From: JAAZLA01 sp964560975
GTDB taxonomy: Bacteria > Spirochaetota > Spirochaetia > Treponematales > Treponemataceae
Assembly (NCBI GenBank): GCA_964560975.1
Contig: CAZLNE010000017.1
Coordinates: forward strand, 1-26,950
DNA length: 26,950 bases
Direction: 5' to 3'
Below are positions 1 to 8,058 of the stretch, in pieces. The position numbers were made by a program, and so were the translations under genes. Position 1 is the stretch's first letter; every line of letters starts with the position of its first letter. The notes under the pieces were generated by a model that was given only the letters and a program-made list of their open reading frames with translations, did no database searches and was not told the origin of the DNA.

Positions 1-612
1 ATATCAGAAATGATCTGGGTTTTTTCTGAAACAATTACTGTTGCTCTTTATAATACGAGAGGCGGTGCAGAAATTGTTTCGGGAATGGCTGCAAGTTTTT
101 CTATAGCAAATCTATTTTTTATTAGTTTTAGCGGTATTCATACTGCAACCAATGTAATTATGGGAAGTACTCTTGGTGCAAACAGGCTTGATGAGGCGCG
201 CGCTCAAAAAAATTGGATAATTAATGGTGCCGGTATTTTTGGTGTTTTTTTTGGTGTGCTGGGATTTTTATCTATTTTCTTAATTCCTCTTGTTTTTGGA
301 AATCTAAGTCCTGCAGCCCGTATTGTAACCCGGAATATGGTTATTGTTATGGCTTTGTACATGCCTGCTTGGTGCTATGTTAATGCTCAGTTCGCTGTTT
401 CTCGTACAGGCGGTGATACAACAATGGGTGTTCTTGTAGATGTTACGACAAATACGCTTCTTACAATTCCAGGAATGCTCTTTATGACCTTTTTTACAGC
501 GATTGGTCCTGTAGGAATGTATACTCTTATAAAATTTGTTGATTTTGTAAAGATAGCTATTGCTGCAATTTGGCTTAGAAAAGAGGTTTGGGTTAAGAAT
601 TTAACTGTCTAA
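1..612 (+). CDS. MATE family multidrug/solute efflux protein, C-terminal part (5' end outside window)
   Basis: The reading frame is open from the first base, so this is the 3' part of a longer gene; the visible 203 codons are roughly the C-terminal half of a typical MATE transporter of about 450 residues. The protein is strongly hydrophobic, with about five membrane segments. It carries family-like features: a GxTLGAN segment after a helix (the conserved 'G..LGA...' following a transmembrane helix) and a late helix pair with a Gly/Pro-rich turn. MATE proteins export cationic drugs or metabolites in exchange for Na+ or H+ across the inner membrane; the substrate here cannot be read from the sequence. 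It ends 71 bases before the acyltransferase gene, which has its own promoter, so the two need not be co-transcribed. No terminator is evident between them. Confidence 0.85.
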   Translation: MSEMIWVFSETITVALYNTRGGAEIVSGMAASFSIANLFFISFSGIHTATNVIMGSTLGANRLDEARAQKNWIINGAGIFGVFFGVLGFLSIFLIPLVFGNLSPAARIVTRNMVIVMALYMPAWCYVNAQFAVSRTGGDTTMGVLVDVTTNTLLTIPGMLFMTFFTAIGPVGMYTLIKFVDFVKIAIAAIWLRKEVWVKNLTV

Positions 613-615
613 CTG

Positions 616-638
616 TGTAGTATTGACAACATACTACA
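616..638. promoter_or_regulatory. Perfect inverted repeat over the -35 of the acyltransferase promoter (candidate operator)
   Basis: Two perfect 8-base arms, TGTAGTAT and ATACTACA, are separated by 7 bases (TGACAAC). The last T of the left arm plus the spacer form the -35 hexamer TTGACA, so a dimeric protein bound here would block RNA polymerase. No T-run follows, which argues against a terminator. The binding protein is unknown. The half-site resembles TACTACA/TGTAGTA sites of BlaI/MecI-type repressors, but here the arms are in the opposite (everted) order, so no family is assigned. Confidence 0.6.
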
Positions 639-651
639 TCCTTACTATGTT
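623..651 (+). promoter_or_regulatory. Sigma-70-type promoter of the acyltransferase gene
   Basis: TTGACA (623-628), a 17-base spacer and TATGTT (646-651). The predicted start near 658 gives a leader of about 26 bases, which contains the AGGAG ribosome binding site 8 bases before the ATG. Confidence 0.65.
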
Positions 652-683
652 TAAATATAAGAATTTTTTCAGGAGTATTTTCA

Positions 684-1580
684 ATGGAAGCAAGTTCATT
701 ACGAGACAGATACGGTCATTTATTTGGAGTTTTACGTGAAAAGGCAAAGGCTCCAACTAAGATAACAGAAGAGAATGTGTATCAGGAAGCAAACAAAGAG
801 ATTCTTCCGTTTATGGATGGAATGCTTGCCGATAATTTTTTACCCGGCTCTCGAATTGAAGGGCTTGATAATTTTAAGAATTTTCTAGATCAGGTTAAAT
901 CCGGTAAGCGCGGTTTAATACTCATGGAACATTACAGTAATTTAGATTTACCGGCTCTTAGTTATCTTCTGCGTCGTGACGGCGGAGAAATAGGTATGGA
1001 TCTTGCTGACCGAATTGTTGCTATTGCAGGTATGAAACTGAATGAAGACAACGAGCTGGTTCGAGCTTGGGCCGAAGGTTTTTCCCGTATTGTAATTTAT
1101 CCCAGTAGGAGTTTAGCTTCAATTACCGATCCTGAAAAATTTGCTGCAGAAGAAGCTAAAAGTAAAAAGATTAACATGGCTTCGATGCGCGCCCTTGATG
1201 CTGCGCGAAAAAGAGGTCAGGTTATTCTTGTTTTTCCGTCGGGTACCCGTTATAGGGCAGGGCAGCCTGAGACAAAGAGAGGCGTTAGAGAAATTGATTC
1301 TTACTTGCGTCTTTCTGATATTATGATTCTAGTTTCTATTAATGGAAACTGCTTAAGAATTTCTGAAAGTAATCCTAAAGATATGCTGAGCGATCTTGTT
1401 ACTGAAGATGTTATGGTGCTTACAGGCAGTCCTGTTATTGAATGTAAAAAGTTCCGTAATGATATTCTCTCTGGTTTAGAAGACTACGAGGGTGATAAAA
1501 AACAGATTGTGGTAGATCATATAATGGAAAATTTAGAAGAGCTTCATGAGGCCGTTGAAAAAAAACGTATTACTCAGTAA
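684..1580 (+). CDS. Glycerol-3-phosphate / 1-acylglycerol-3-phosphate acyltransferase (PlsC/GPAT superfamily)
   Basis: This 298-residue protein has the acyltransferase signature HYSNLD (His83, Asp88), the HX4D catalytic motif, and a second block FPSGTRYR at 184-191 in the place of the glycerophosphate-binding EGTR motif. The long N-terminal helical region before the HX4D box and the 'PSGxR' version of block III resemble soluble chloroplast-type glycerol-3-phosphate acyltransferases more than the usual 240-residue membrane PlsC. It should transfer a fatty acyl group to glycerol-3-phosphate or lysophosphatidic acid in phospholipid synthesis; which position is acylated cannot be decided from sequence. 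No clear transmembrane segment is visible. Start choice: ATG with AGGAG 8 bases upstream. It is preceded by its own promoter with an inverted repeat on the -35 and is followed by a strong bidirectional terminator, so it is probably monocistronic. Confidence 0.8.
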   Translation: MEASSLRDRYGHLFGVLREKAKAPTKITEENVYQEANKEILPFMDGMLADNFLPGSRIEGLDNFKNFLDQVKSGKRGLILMEHYSNLDLPALSYLLRRDGGEIGMDLADRIVAIAGMKLNEDNELVRAWAEGFSRIVIYPSRSLASITDPEKFAAEEAKSKKINMASMRALDAARKRGQVILVFPSGTRYRAGQPETKRGVREIDSYLRLSDIMILVSINGNCLRISESNPKDMLSDLVTEDVMVLTGSPVIECKKFRNDILSGLEDYEGDKKQIVVDHIMENLEELHEAVEKKRITQ

Positions 1581-1600
1581 TCCTGTCATTCTCATATATA

Positions 1601-1642
1601 AAAAGACAGATATTGAGTCGTTTCAATATCTGTCTTTTTTTT
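1601..1642. terminator. Bidirectional Rho-independent terminator between the acyltransferase gene and hisD
   Basis: A 16-base perfect stem (1601-1616 pairs with 1623-1638) has a 6-base loop. It is flanked by a T-run on the plus strand and by an A-run that reads as Ts on the minus strand. It lies exactly between two convergent genes and overlaps the hisD stop codon by two bases. Confidence 0.9.
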
Positions 1643-2993
1643 ACTTCTGTATACGTATAAGAGCGGCCTTTGCATGGGCCTCAAGTCCTTCTTTAAATCC
1701 GAGTACAGATGAGTGGCGTGCTGTTTTTTGTATGTGCTCAAGGCTGAGCGTTCTTAGTGTGGTGACTGTTTTTAAAAAGTGCCGGACAGAAAGACCGCCT
1801 GTAAAACGGGCGCTTCCAGAAGTAGGGAGTGTGTGGTTTAATCCTGCACAATAGTCGCCAAATACTTCTGCTGTCTCGTGTCCAATAAATAATGAGCCGT
1901 AGTTTCTTGCCTGTTCAACAAGCCGCATTCTTTGGTCTGTGTTTTCAAGAGCTAGTTCAAGGTGCTCTGGGGCTTTTTTATTTGCAATGTCCATAGCTTC
2001 TTCCGGGCTTTGCGTTATGATTATAAGACCATTGGCAGTAAGGCTTTTTTGAGCGGTATCATTCGATTGAAGTTGTACAAGCTGTTTTGCAAGTTCCTGC
2101 TGAACTTTTTCTGCAAGCTGTAAAGAAGATGTTGCAAGAACCGCTTGAGCGTCAGGATCGTGTTCTGCTTGTGCAAGCATATCAGCTGCAATCCAGGAAG
2201 GGTGTGCGCTGTCATCTGCAATGATAAATACTTCAGTAGGTCCTGCAAGCAAATCTATACCCGAATTTCCAAAAATAATTTTTTTAGCTTCGGTTACATA
2301 TTTATTTCCTGGTCCTGCTATTACGTCGCATCGGGGGACTGATTCTGTACCGAATGACATTGCACCAATTGCCTGAGCTCCGCCAATGGCAAAAATGCGG
2401 TCTATTCCGCAGATATAGGCAGTAGCAAGAATCCCTTCATCTGCCCAGGGTTTTAAGTGTCCGCTTTCCTTTGTTTTACCAGCGGCAATATCGGCAGGGT
2501 GGAGGTTCGGCGGTGTGCATAAAATAAGTTCAGAACAGCCTGCGGCTTTTGCGGGGCTTGCACACATTATTACGGTTGATAAGAGTGGAAATCGGCCGGC
2601 GGGTACGTAGAGTCCTGCGCGTTCCACTGGAATAGTTTTTTGTCCGGTAAAAATACCTTCTTCAAGTTCAACTTCAAAGTTTGTAAAGCATTCTCTTTGC
2701 TTTTTTGCAAATTTCAGGGCAAGTGAAAATGAATATTCTAAGGCATCGTAAAGTTCAGGATTTTCCTTTTTAAATGTATGGGCGCAAGCTTCAACATCGT
2801 CTCTGCTTATTTCAAAGTGTTCCGGGGACGAGCGGTCAAACTTCTGCGCCATTTCGCGTATAGCACTGTCACCGCTCTCTTGTACTTGATTGAGTATGGA
2901 GGATACAGCGTCATGAACATCGCTGCCTAGTTTTCGCGGCTGAAAAAAAGAATGATCTATGTCTTTTGCATTGATAATCGAAACAGGTTTCAT
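1641..2993 (-). CDS. hisD: Histidinol dehydrogenase
   Basis: HisD oxidises L-histidinol to L-histidine in two NAD+-dependent steps, the last two of the pathway, in the cytoplasm. Family signatures are present in order: VERAGLYVPAG, FAIGGAQAIGAM, the long AGPGNKYVTEAK stretch, LLAGPTEV, AEHDPDAQA with the Gln/His pair that binds zinc, PEHLEL, and the C-terminal GDYCAGLNHTLPTSG with the Asp/His residues of the active site. The length, 450 residues, is normal (about 430). Start choice: the ATG at 2993 has AAGGAGGA (2998-3005) in front, so the in-frame extension upstream to 3062 is rejected because it would overlap the preceding gene. It lies 28 bases after the HisA-HisI-HisE gene and is surely co-transcribed with it. 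The other his genes are not in this window. Confidence 0.96.
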   Translation of the reverse strand: MKPVSIINAKDIDHSFFQPRKLGSDVHDAVSSILNQVQESGDSAIREMAQKFDRSSPEHFEISRDDVEACAHTFKKENPELYDALEYSFSLALKFAKKQRECFTNFEVELEEGIFTGQKTIPVERAGLYVPAGRFPLLSTVIMCASPAKAAGCSELILCTPPNLHPADIAAGKTKESGHLKPWADEGILATAYICGIDRIFAIGGAQAIGAMSFGTESVPRCDVIAGPGNKYVTEAKKIIFGNSGIDLLAGPTEVFIIADDSAHPSWIAADMLAQAEHDPDAQAVLATSSLQLAEKVQQELAKQLVQLQSNDTAQKSLTANGLIIITQSPEEAMDIANKKAPEHLELALENTDQRMRLVEQARNYGSLFIGHETAEVFGDYCAGLNHTLPTSGSARFTGGLSVRHFLKTVTTLRTLSLEHIQKTARHSSVLGFKEGLEAHAKAALIRIQK

Positions 2994-3021
2994 AATATCC
3001 TCCTTATAAAAAAATGGTATT

Positions 3022-4323
3022 CTATTTTTTGTGTCTCCGGTCAAGTTCTCCAAGAACATCATTCCAGCTTACGCCTTCTTTATGTAATAGAACGCTTATA
3101 AAATACATGAGGTCGGCAGCTTCCCAAATAATATCATCTTTGGTGTCTGCTTCGGTTAACTCTTCTGCTTCTTCTTCAATTTTTTCTCTTACAAGTTCAT
3201 TGTTTAGAGTCGCTGTGTAGGATCCGGGAGTAGGGTTTGCAAAGCGCTGAGCTATAATATTAGAAAGCCTTTCAAATGTAGAAGAGCTTTCCGCTTCGGA
3301 AGTAAAACAAGTCCAGCTGCCGGTGTGGCATACTGGTCCGTGCGGAATTACTGTAGCGAGTACTGTATCACGATCGCAGTCTACACGAAGTTTTAGAACT
3401 TCAAGGTAGTTTCCTGAGTGTTCGCCCTTTGTCCATAGTACGTTTCTAGTTCGTGACCAAAATGTTAGTTTTTTTGTAGAACAGGTTTTGTAAAATGCTT
3501 CTTTGTTTGAAAAACCCATCATAAGAACTTCGCCTGAGGTACTTTGAGCAATAACAGGAATTAATCCGTTTGAGTTTTCTTCTGCCTTAACCCAGTTTAA
3601 GCAGGATACAAAGGCGTCTTCGAGGGCAACTTTTCCTGTGTATAAGGCCATACCGAGCTGTACATCGCAGCCTATTTTTTCGAGCGCTGCAATTTCTTCA
3701 ACACTTGAAACTCCGCCTGCAACGACAAGCCTGCATGAGACTGCTTCGCGCAATTGAGTTACGAGAGACATATCTATACCGGTCATACAGCCTTCGCGTT
3801 CAACACAGGTAAATAACAGTTCGCTTGCCCATTGTTCTGCCTGCTTTGCACCTTCTATGAGAGGAATACCGGCGGTTTCTGTCCAGCCTTTTACGGCTAT
3901 CATGCCGTTAATGGCATCGACAGAAATAATAACCCGCTGTTTACCAACTGCTTTATGTAATTCTGATAGAAACTCTGTATTAAGTTTTCCGTCTTTCCAG
4001 GCTGAAGAACCTATAATGACTTTTTCTGCTCCAAGTGATATGAGCTCTTTTGCTTTTTTAACATCACGAATGCCGCCGCCGACACGTATAGAGCCTTTTC
4101 TAAGAAGACTTTTAAGTATAGGGGTGTTGAGGGTTTCGTTTTTTTGTTTGCCCTCTTTTATTGTGTTTCCTAATGCAGCGTCTAAATCTATAACTGCAGT
4201 TTCACCGTAAAATGAAAAATCCTGAATGAGTTTGTCCGAATCATCTCTTTCGAGTACGGGTTCTTTACCATTTTTTAACTGAACGACCTTGCCGTCCTTT
4301 AAATCTATTGATGATATTACCAT
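3022..4323 (-). CDS. hisA-hisIE: HisA-HisI-HisE trifunctional fusion (ProFAR isomerase / PR-AMP cyclohydrolase / PR-ATP pyrophosphohydrolase)
   Basis: The 433 residues contain three complete domains. Residues 1-240 form a HisA (beta-alpha)8 barrel: SIDLKDGK with catalytic Asp7, VGGGIR at 81-86, the second catalytic Asp136 in ISVDA, and AGGVSS near 202. Residues 250-345 are HisI: NGLIPVIAQ, then zinc ligands Cys316, Cys332 and Cys339 in DCD, CHTG and the following TCF. Residues 350-433 are HisE: PGSYTA, the metal-binding EEEAEE at 383-388 and EAADLMY at 401-407. The domains do steps 4, 3 and 2 of histidine synthesis. HisIE fusions are common; a HisA barrel fused in front of HisIE is not the textbook arrangement. 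There is no frameshift. The start ATG must be right because the barrel's first strand begins at residue 2; no Shine-Dalgarno precedes it and the -10 box is only 6 bases upstream. Confidence 0.93.
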   Translation of the reverse strand: MVISSIDLKDGKVVQLKNGKEPVLERDDSDKLIQDFSFYGETAVIDLDAALGNTIKEGKQKNETLNTPILKSLLRKGSIRVGGGIRDVKKAKELISLGAEKVIIGSSAWKDGKLNTEFLSELHKAVGKQRVIISVDAINGMIAVKGWTETAGIPLIEGAKQAEQWASELLFTCVEREGCMTGIDMSLVTQLREAVSCRLVVAGGVSSVEEIAALEKIGCDVQLGMALYTGKVALEDAFVSCLNWVKAEENSNGLIPVIAQSTSGEVLMMGFSNKEAFYKTCSTKKLTFWSRTRNVLWTKGEHSGNYLEVLKLRVDCDRDTVLATVIPHGPVCHTGSWTCFTSEAESSSTFERLSNIIAQRFANPTPGSYTATLNNELVREKIEEEAEELTEADTKDDIIWEAADLMYFISVLLHKEGVSWNDVLGELDRRHKK

Positions 4324-4329
4324 TTTGAA

Positions 4330-4358
4330 AGTATAGCAAAAAAGGAAGTTAGTATCAA
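4330..4358 (-). promoter_or_regulatory. Promoter of the his operon, predicted to give a leaderless mRNA
   Basis: On the minus strand: TTGATA (4353-4358), exactly 17 bases, TATACT (4330-4335), then 6 bases (TTCAAA) and the ATG. Transcription starting about 7 bases after the -10 would begin at the start codon. No ribosome binding site is present. Confidence 0.7.
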
Positions 4359-4365
4359 TAAAGCA

Positions 4366-6504
4366 TTATTTAGGATCAGTTCTGCGTACAACAAATTCTC
4401 TTGGAATTTCTTTTACCTGTGTATCATATGCATGATGAAATTGGTTGTATAAAAATTCTTGGGCTCTAAGCTTTTCCTCATTTTCTTCCGGTTTTCTTTG
4501 AATCCAGGAACCGTTTGGCTGCAAATAATATGAATTGGTGTTGTCGCTAAAATATATTAGAAGTGTATCTTTAATTGCAGTAAAAATATCATCTTGTATA
4601 ATAGGGAACATTAGTTCAACTCTTCTTTCAAGATTTCGAGGCATCCAGTCTGCACTTGCCAAATACAATTCTTCTTCGCCGTTGTTCTGGAAATAAAAAA
4701 CTCGTGCGTGCTCTAGATACCTGTCTACAATGCTGACAACCGAAATATTTTCGCTCAGATCTTTTACCCCAGGAACAAGGAGGCAAATTCCGCGGACATT
4801 GAGCAAAATATGGACATTGGCATGGCTCGCTCTGTACAAGGCTTCTATAATATCTTTATCTGCCAGGCTGTTTATCTTTGCCATAATAAGACCAGGGGTT
4901 TCTTTCGAAGAGTTTTGTATTTCTCTTTCTATCATAGAAAGAATCTGAGACTTTAGGTTTATAGGAGCCATTGAAAGCACCTTCATCGTCTGTACGGATG
5001 AATAGCCCGATATCATGTTGAAAAAATGAGTAGCATCATTGCCTAATTCTTCATTGCTTGAAAATAAAGAAAAGTCGCTATACAAGCGGGCTGTTTTATC
5101 ATTGTAATTTCCAGTAGAAATATGAACATAGCGTCTTATTCCATCATACTCTTTTCGTACTACTAGGAGTAACTTTGCATGAACTTTCAGGTTCGCAATG
5201 CCGTATACAACGATCGCGCCAGCCTGTTCAAGTACAGATGCCCACGATATATTTTGTTTTTCATCAAAGCGGGCCTTAAGTTCCATGAACACAGTAACCT
5301 GTTTCCCGTTGCGTGCTGCTTTTTCGAGAGCCGTAATAATAGGAGAATTGCCGCTTGTTCGGTACAGAGTCATCTTAATTGCAAGTACAGAAGGGTCTTC
5401 GCTTGCCTTAGTTACAAAATCGACAACAGGTTCAAATGATTCGTATGGTACCGTAAGTAAGATGTCTTTTTGCTTTAATATATCCCAGTAATTTGCATCT
5501 TTGTGAAGTGCAGGATGTTGAAAATGTTTCCAGTTTGAAAATTTTAAATGAGTATATCCTTCTATGTTTGTTAAGTCTGCAAGGGTTGCAAGATCAATAA
5601 TTCCCTTAACCTCGTAAATATCCTGGTCTGTTAGTCCAAGTTTATGAGAAATAAATTCTTGAATTTTGGAACTCGATGTTGTGCATATCATGCGCACAGG
5701 AAAAGAAGAAAGTCTTTTAGCAAGAACTTCTTCCATTGCTTGAATAAAATCTGCATCGCGCTCTTCATCAACAGCAAAGGCTGCATCCCTCGTAACCTTA
5801 AATAAAAAGCTTTCTTCAACACTGTATCCAGGAAAGAGTCTTGTTCCAAAAAGAGAGACAATATCATCGAGGAGGGCGAATTTTTTAACGTCACCGTCTG
5901 ACGGCAGCCAGACAACGCGGGGAATACTGCTTGGAAGCTGTACAATTGCAATGGGCTCTTCATCTTTTTTATGAGTAAATGGTTCCGGTAATGATGAATT
6001 TTCAAGAAGAGGTTTTAATAAAAAAGCAGCATGTAATCGTAAATTGGTAATGTGAGGAAATTCTGTGGCGCTGTCAACCCGGAGCGGTGTAAGAAGCGGG
6101 AAAATTTCCTGATGAAACAGAATACTTAAATAATTCAGCTGTTCAGGACTATAGGAAGAAGTTTTAACATAGGTAATTCCCTTTTTTGCAAGCTGTGGAA
6201 TTATAACAGAGTTAAGGCATGTATATTGATTAGTAATTATATCATGTACACGTACAGATATTTTATCGAGCTGCTGTTTAGCGGTAAGACCAGAAATATC
6301 TTTCCATGATGGATTCGATTGAGCCTGTCGTTTAAGTTCTGCCACTCTTACCATAAAAAACTCATCAAAGTTTGATGTAACAATTGTCAAAAAACGTAAT
6401 CGCTCTAATAGCGGTAAAGAAGGTTTTTTAGCCTCTGATAAAACTCTTGCATTAAATTCTATCCAGGATAATTCTCTGTTGAAAAACTTACTTTTAGTTG
6501 TCAT
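4366..6504 (-). CDS. ppk: Polyphosphate kinase 1
   Basis: PPK1 reversibly transfers the gamma-phosphate of ATP to a growing polyphosphate chain. The 712-residue protein has the four-domain PPK1 layout: N-terminal domain starting FFNRELSWIEFN, head domain, and two phospholipase-D-like catalytic domains. The two catalytic histidines are recognisable: His442 in LKVHAKL (equivalent to E. coli His435, which is autophosphorylated) and His599 in RYLEHARVF. The RGICLLVPGVKDLSENI block and HISTGNYN are also typical. Length is close to E. coli PPK (688). The start is fixed by GGGAGAGG (6508-6515 on the opposite strand) just upstream. It is the last gene of the glycosidase-ppx-ppk operon, 14 bases after ppx; no terminator is visible before the his promoter. 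Confidence 0.97.
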   Translation of the reverse strand: MTTKSKFFNRELSWIEFNARVLSEAKKPSLPLLERLRFLTIVTSNFDEFFMVRVAELKRQAQSNPSWKDISGLTAKQQLDKISVRVHDIITNQYTCLNSVIIPQLAKKGITYVKTSSYSPEQLNYLSILFHQEIFPLLTPLRVDSATEFPHITNLRLHAAFLLKPLLENSSLPEPFTHKKDEEPIAIVQLPSSIPRVVWLPSDGDVKKFALLDDIVSLFGTRLFPGYSVEESFLFKVTRDAAFAVDEERDADFIQAMEEVLAKRLSSFPVRMICTTSSSKIQEFISHKLGLTDQDIYEVKGIIDLATLADLTNIEGYTHLKFSNWKHFQHPALHKDANYWDILKQKDILLTVPYESFEPVVDFVTKASEDPSVLAIKMTLYRTSGNSPIITALEKAARNGKQVTVFMELKARFDEKQNISWASVLEQAGAIVVYGIANLKVHAKLLLVVRKEYDGIRRYVHISTGNYNDKTARLYSDFSLFSSNEELGNDATHFFNMISGYSSVQTMKVLSMAPINLKSQILSMIEREIQNSSKETPGLIMAKINSLADKDIIEALYRASHANVHILLNVRGICLLVPGVKDLSENISVVSIVDRYLEHARVFYFQNNGEEELYLASADWMPRNLERRVELMFPIIQDDIFTAIKDTLLIYFSDNTNSYYLQPNGSWIQRKPEENEEKLRAQEFLYNQFHHAYDTQVKEIPREFVVRRTDPK

Positions 6505-6518
6505 TTACCTCTCCCGGG

Positions 6519-8048
6519 CTACACTAAAATAACCTTATACCCAAAGATAGCCTCAAATAAATCTGCCTTTTCTTTCATGGCAATTTTTTCAAGTATAGTA
6601 TCCTGTACACCATGAAGTTTAAGTATTAAGGTATCACCTTTAATTTCGGTGTCAAACGATTGGATTCTTTGACTGTGTCCGCGGTCTAGGGCATCAGCTA
6701 CGCGGAGAATTGCGGTTAGTTTTAGCACAGACATTCTATCTAATCGTGATAATGCAAAAAATTCGCTTGCTCCCTCTTGCGGTCCTTTTCCTCGATGATA
6801 ACGTGCAACATTTGAAACAATCGTCATGTTTTCTTTATTTAAACCAAAAATATCAGAGTGCGAGATGATGTATTGGCTGTGTAGATTATGATCGCTTCCT
6901 CTAATATACATTCCTACATCATGGAGAAGGGCTGCTACTTCAAGGAGTGTTCCGCTTGTATTATCAAGTCCAAGTTCAGCCTTAATGGTGTTGTAGATTT
7001 TTAGTGCTGTATTTCTTACAAAGTCTGCATGCGCTTCATCAAAGTGATATTTTTTACCTAAATTGTAAGCAGAGGCGATTATTTGAGAAGTGAACTCATC
7101 ATGAATTTCTGCACTAGGAGAGCTGAACTTTGAAACAAGAACACCTTCTCTTATTGTTGTGTCGGGAACTAGAATGGTTTTTGCCTTAGTAAGCTGTATA
7201 AAAAGCTTATAAGCCATAAGTCCAATAGCCAAGGTCTTTGCATCGCTGTAGGGAATCTTGAATCGTTCGGTACATTCTTCTACGGAGTATTCCTGCAGTT
7301 CATCGGTGAACTGTATAAAATCTTCTGTTGATATTGAACTACAATGCGAGTATATTCTCTTTCCAGTCTGTTGTGCTGCAATTCGAACTTCACTTCCAAT
7401 TGCTATAAAGACATCTATCTCATCAAGTTTGAGCTCGGTATTCATAATACCGCCGGCATTTTTTATGTATTCAACTAAAAAACGGTGTGCTTCTTTTTGT
7501 GAGCCCATCATTGCCTTAATCTGCTGTTCAATAATTACAGTTCCAAGCCTCAGGCTGTGGACTGCGGCCATTTTGCCCCTTTGTAACAGCATTATTTCTG
7601 TCGAGCCGCCGCCAACTTCAATAATTACAGAATCGCTTTTTTTAAGTTTTGGAAATACATCCTGTAGTGATTGTACAACGCCTAAATACATGAGCCGGTT
7701 TTCTTCTATGCCATCAATGACTTTAACTTTAAAACCGGTTTTTACAAGAATACGGTCAAGAACAGTGTCGCGATTTGCGGCCTCTCTAAGAGCGCTTGTG
7801 GCAATAACTGTTATTTGTGTTTCATCCAGGGACCAGCATTGTATTTGCTCTTTAAATCGATGTAAAATTTTTAGGCATTGTAATAGAGACTCTCTCGAAA
7901 CAAATCCTGTGGTAAAAACATCCCACCCCAGGGCGATAGGCAGTTCGGAGTGGTCTATGACCGTCCAACCCCTATCGTCTGTAATTTCGCCAATTAGAAG
8001 CCGTATTCCCGTAGAACCAATTTCTATAACAGCTTCGAGAGAAGTCAT
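6519..8048 (-). CDS. ppx: Ppx/GppA family exopolyphosphatase with C-terminal HD domain
   Basis: Members of this family cleave terminal phosphate from polyphosphate or convert pppGpp to ppGpp. The 509-residue protein has the ASKHA-fold N-terminus (VIEIGSTGIRLLIGE, where the usual DIGSNS has become EIGSTG), the IATSALREA block, the EVGGGSTEI phosphate-binding loop, and a C-terminal HD domain with LLHDVGMYI followed by SDHNLHSQY and ARYHRG. This architecture and length match E. coli Ppx (513 residues). Its position 14 bases before ppk argues for exopolyphosphatase rather than pppGpp phosphatase as the main role, though that is inference. A GGGGCTC sequence precedes the ATG. Confidence 0.9.
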   Translation of the reverse strand: MTSLEAVIEIGSTGIRLLIGEITDDRGWTVIDHSELPIALGWDVFTTGFVSRESLLQCLKILHRFKEQIQCWSLDETQITVIATSALREAANRDTVLDRILVKTGFKVKVIDGIEENRLMYLGVVQSLQDVFPKLKKSDSVIIEVGGGSTEIMLLQRGKMAAVHSLRLGTVIIEQQIKAMMGSQKEAHRFLVEYIKNAGGIMNTELKLDEIDVFIAIGSEVRIAAQQTGKRIYSHCSSISTEDFIQFTDELQEYSVEECTERFKIPYSDAKTLAIGLMAYKLFIQLTKAKTILVPDTTIREGVLVSKFSSPSAEIHDEFTSQIIASAYNLGKKYHFDEAHADFVRNTALKIYNTIKAELGLDNTSGTLLEVAALLHDVGMYIRGSDHNLHSQYIISHSDIFGLNKENMTIVSNVARYHRGKGPQEGASEFFALSRLDRMSVLKLTAILRVADALDRGHSQRIQSFDTEIKGDTLILKLHGVQDTILEKIAMKEKADLFEAIFGYKVILV

Positions 8049-8058
8049 ATAAGAGCCC

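Noticed and set aside
1546..1854. 102-codon plus-strand frame between the acyltransferase and hisD
   Set aside because: It crosses the bidirectional terminator and is mainly antisense to hisD.
2994..3062. N-terminal extension of HisD
   Set aside because: It overlaps the end of the HisA-HisI-HisE gene, while the ATG at 2993 has a perfect ribosome binding site and begins the HisD domain.
7258..8052. 264-codon open frame on the plus strand opposite ppx
   Set aside because: It is the complementary shadow of a well-supported Ppx/GppA gene, has a Ser/Arg/Ile-rich composition and no ribosome binding site.
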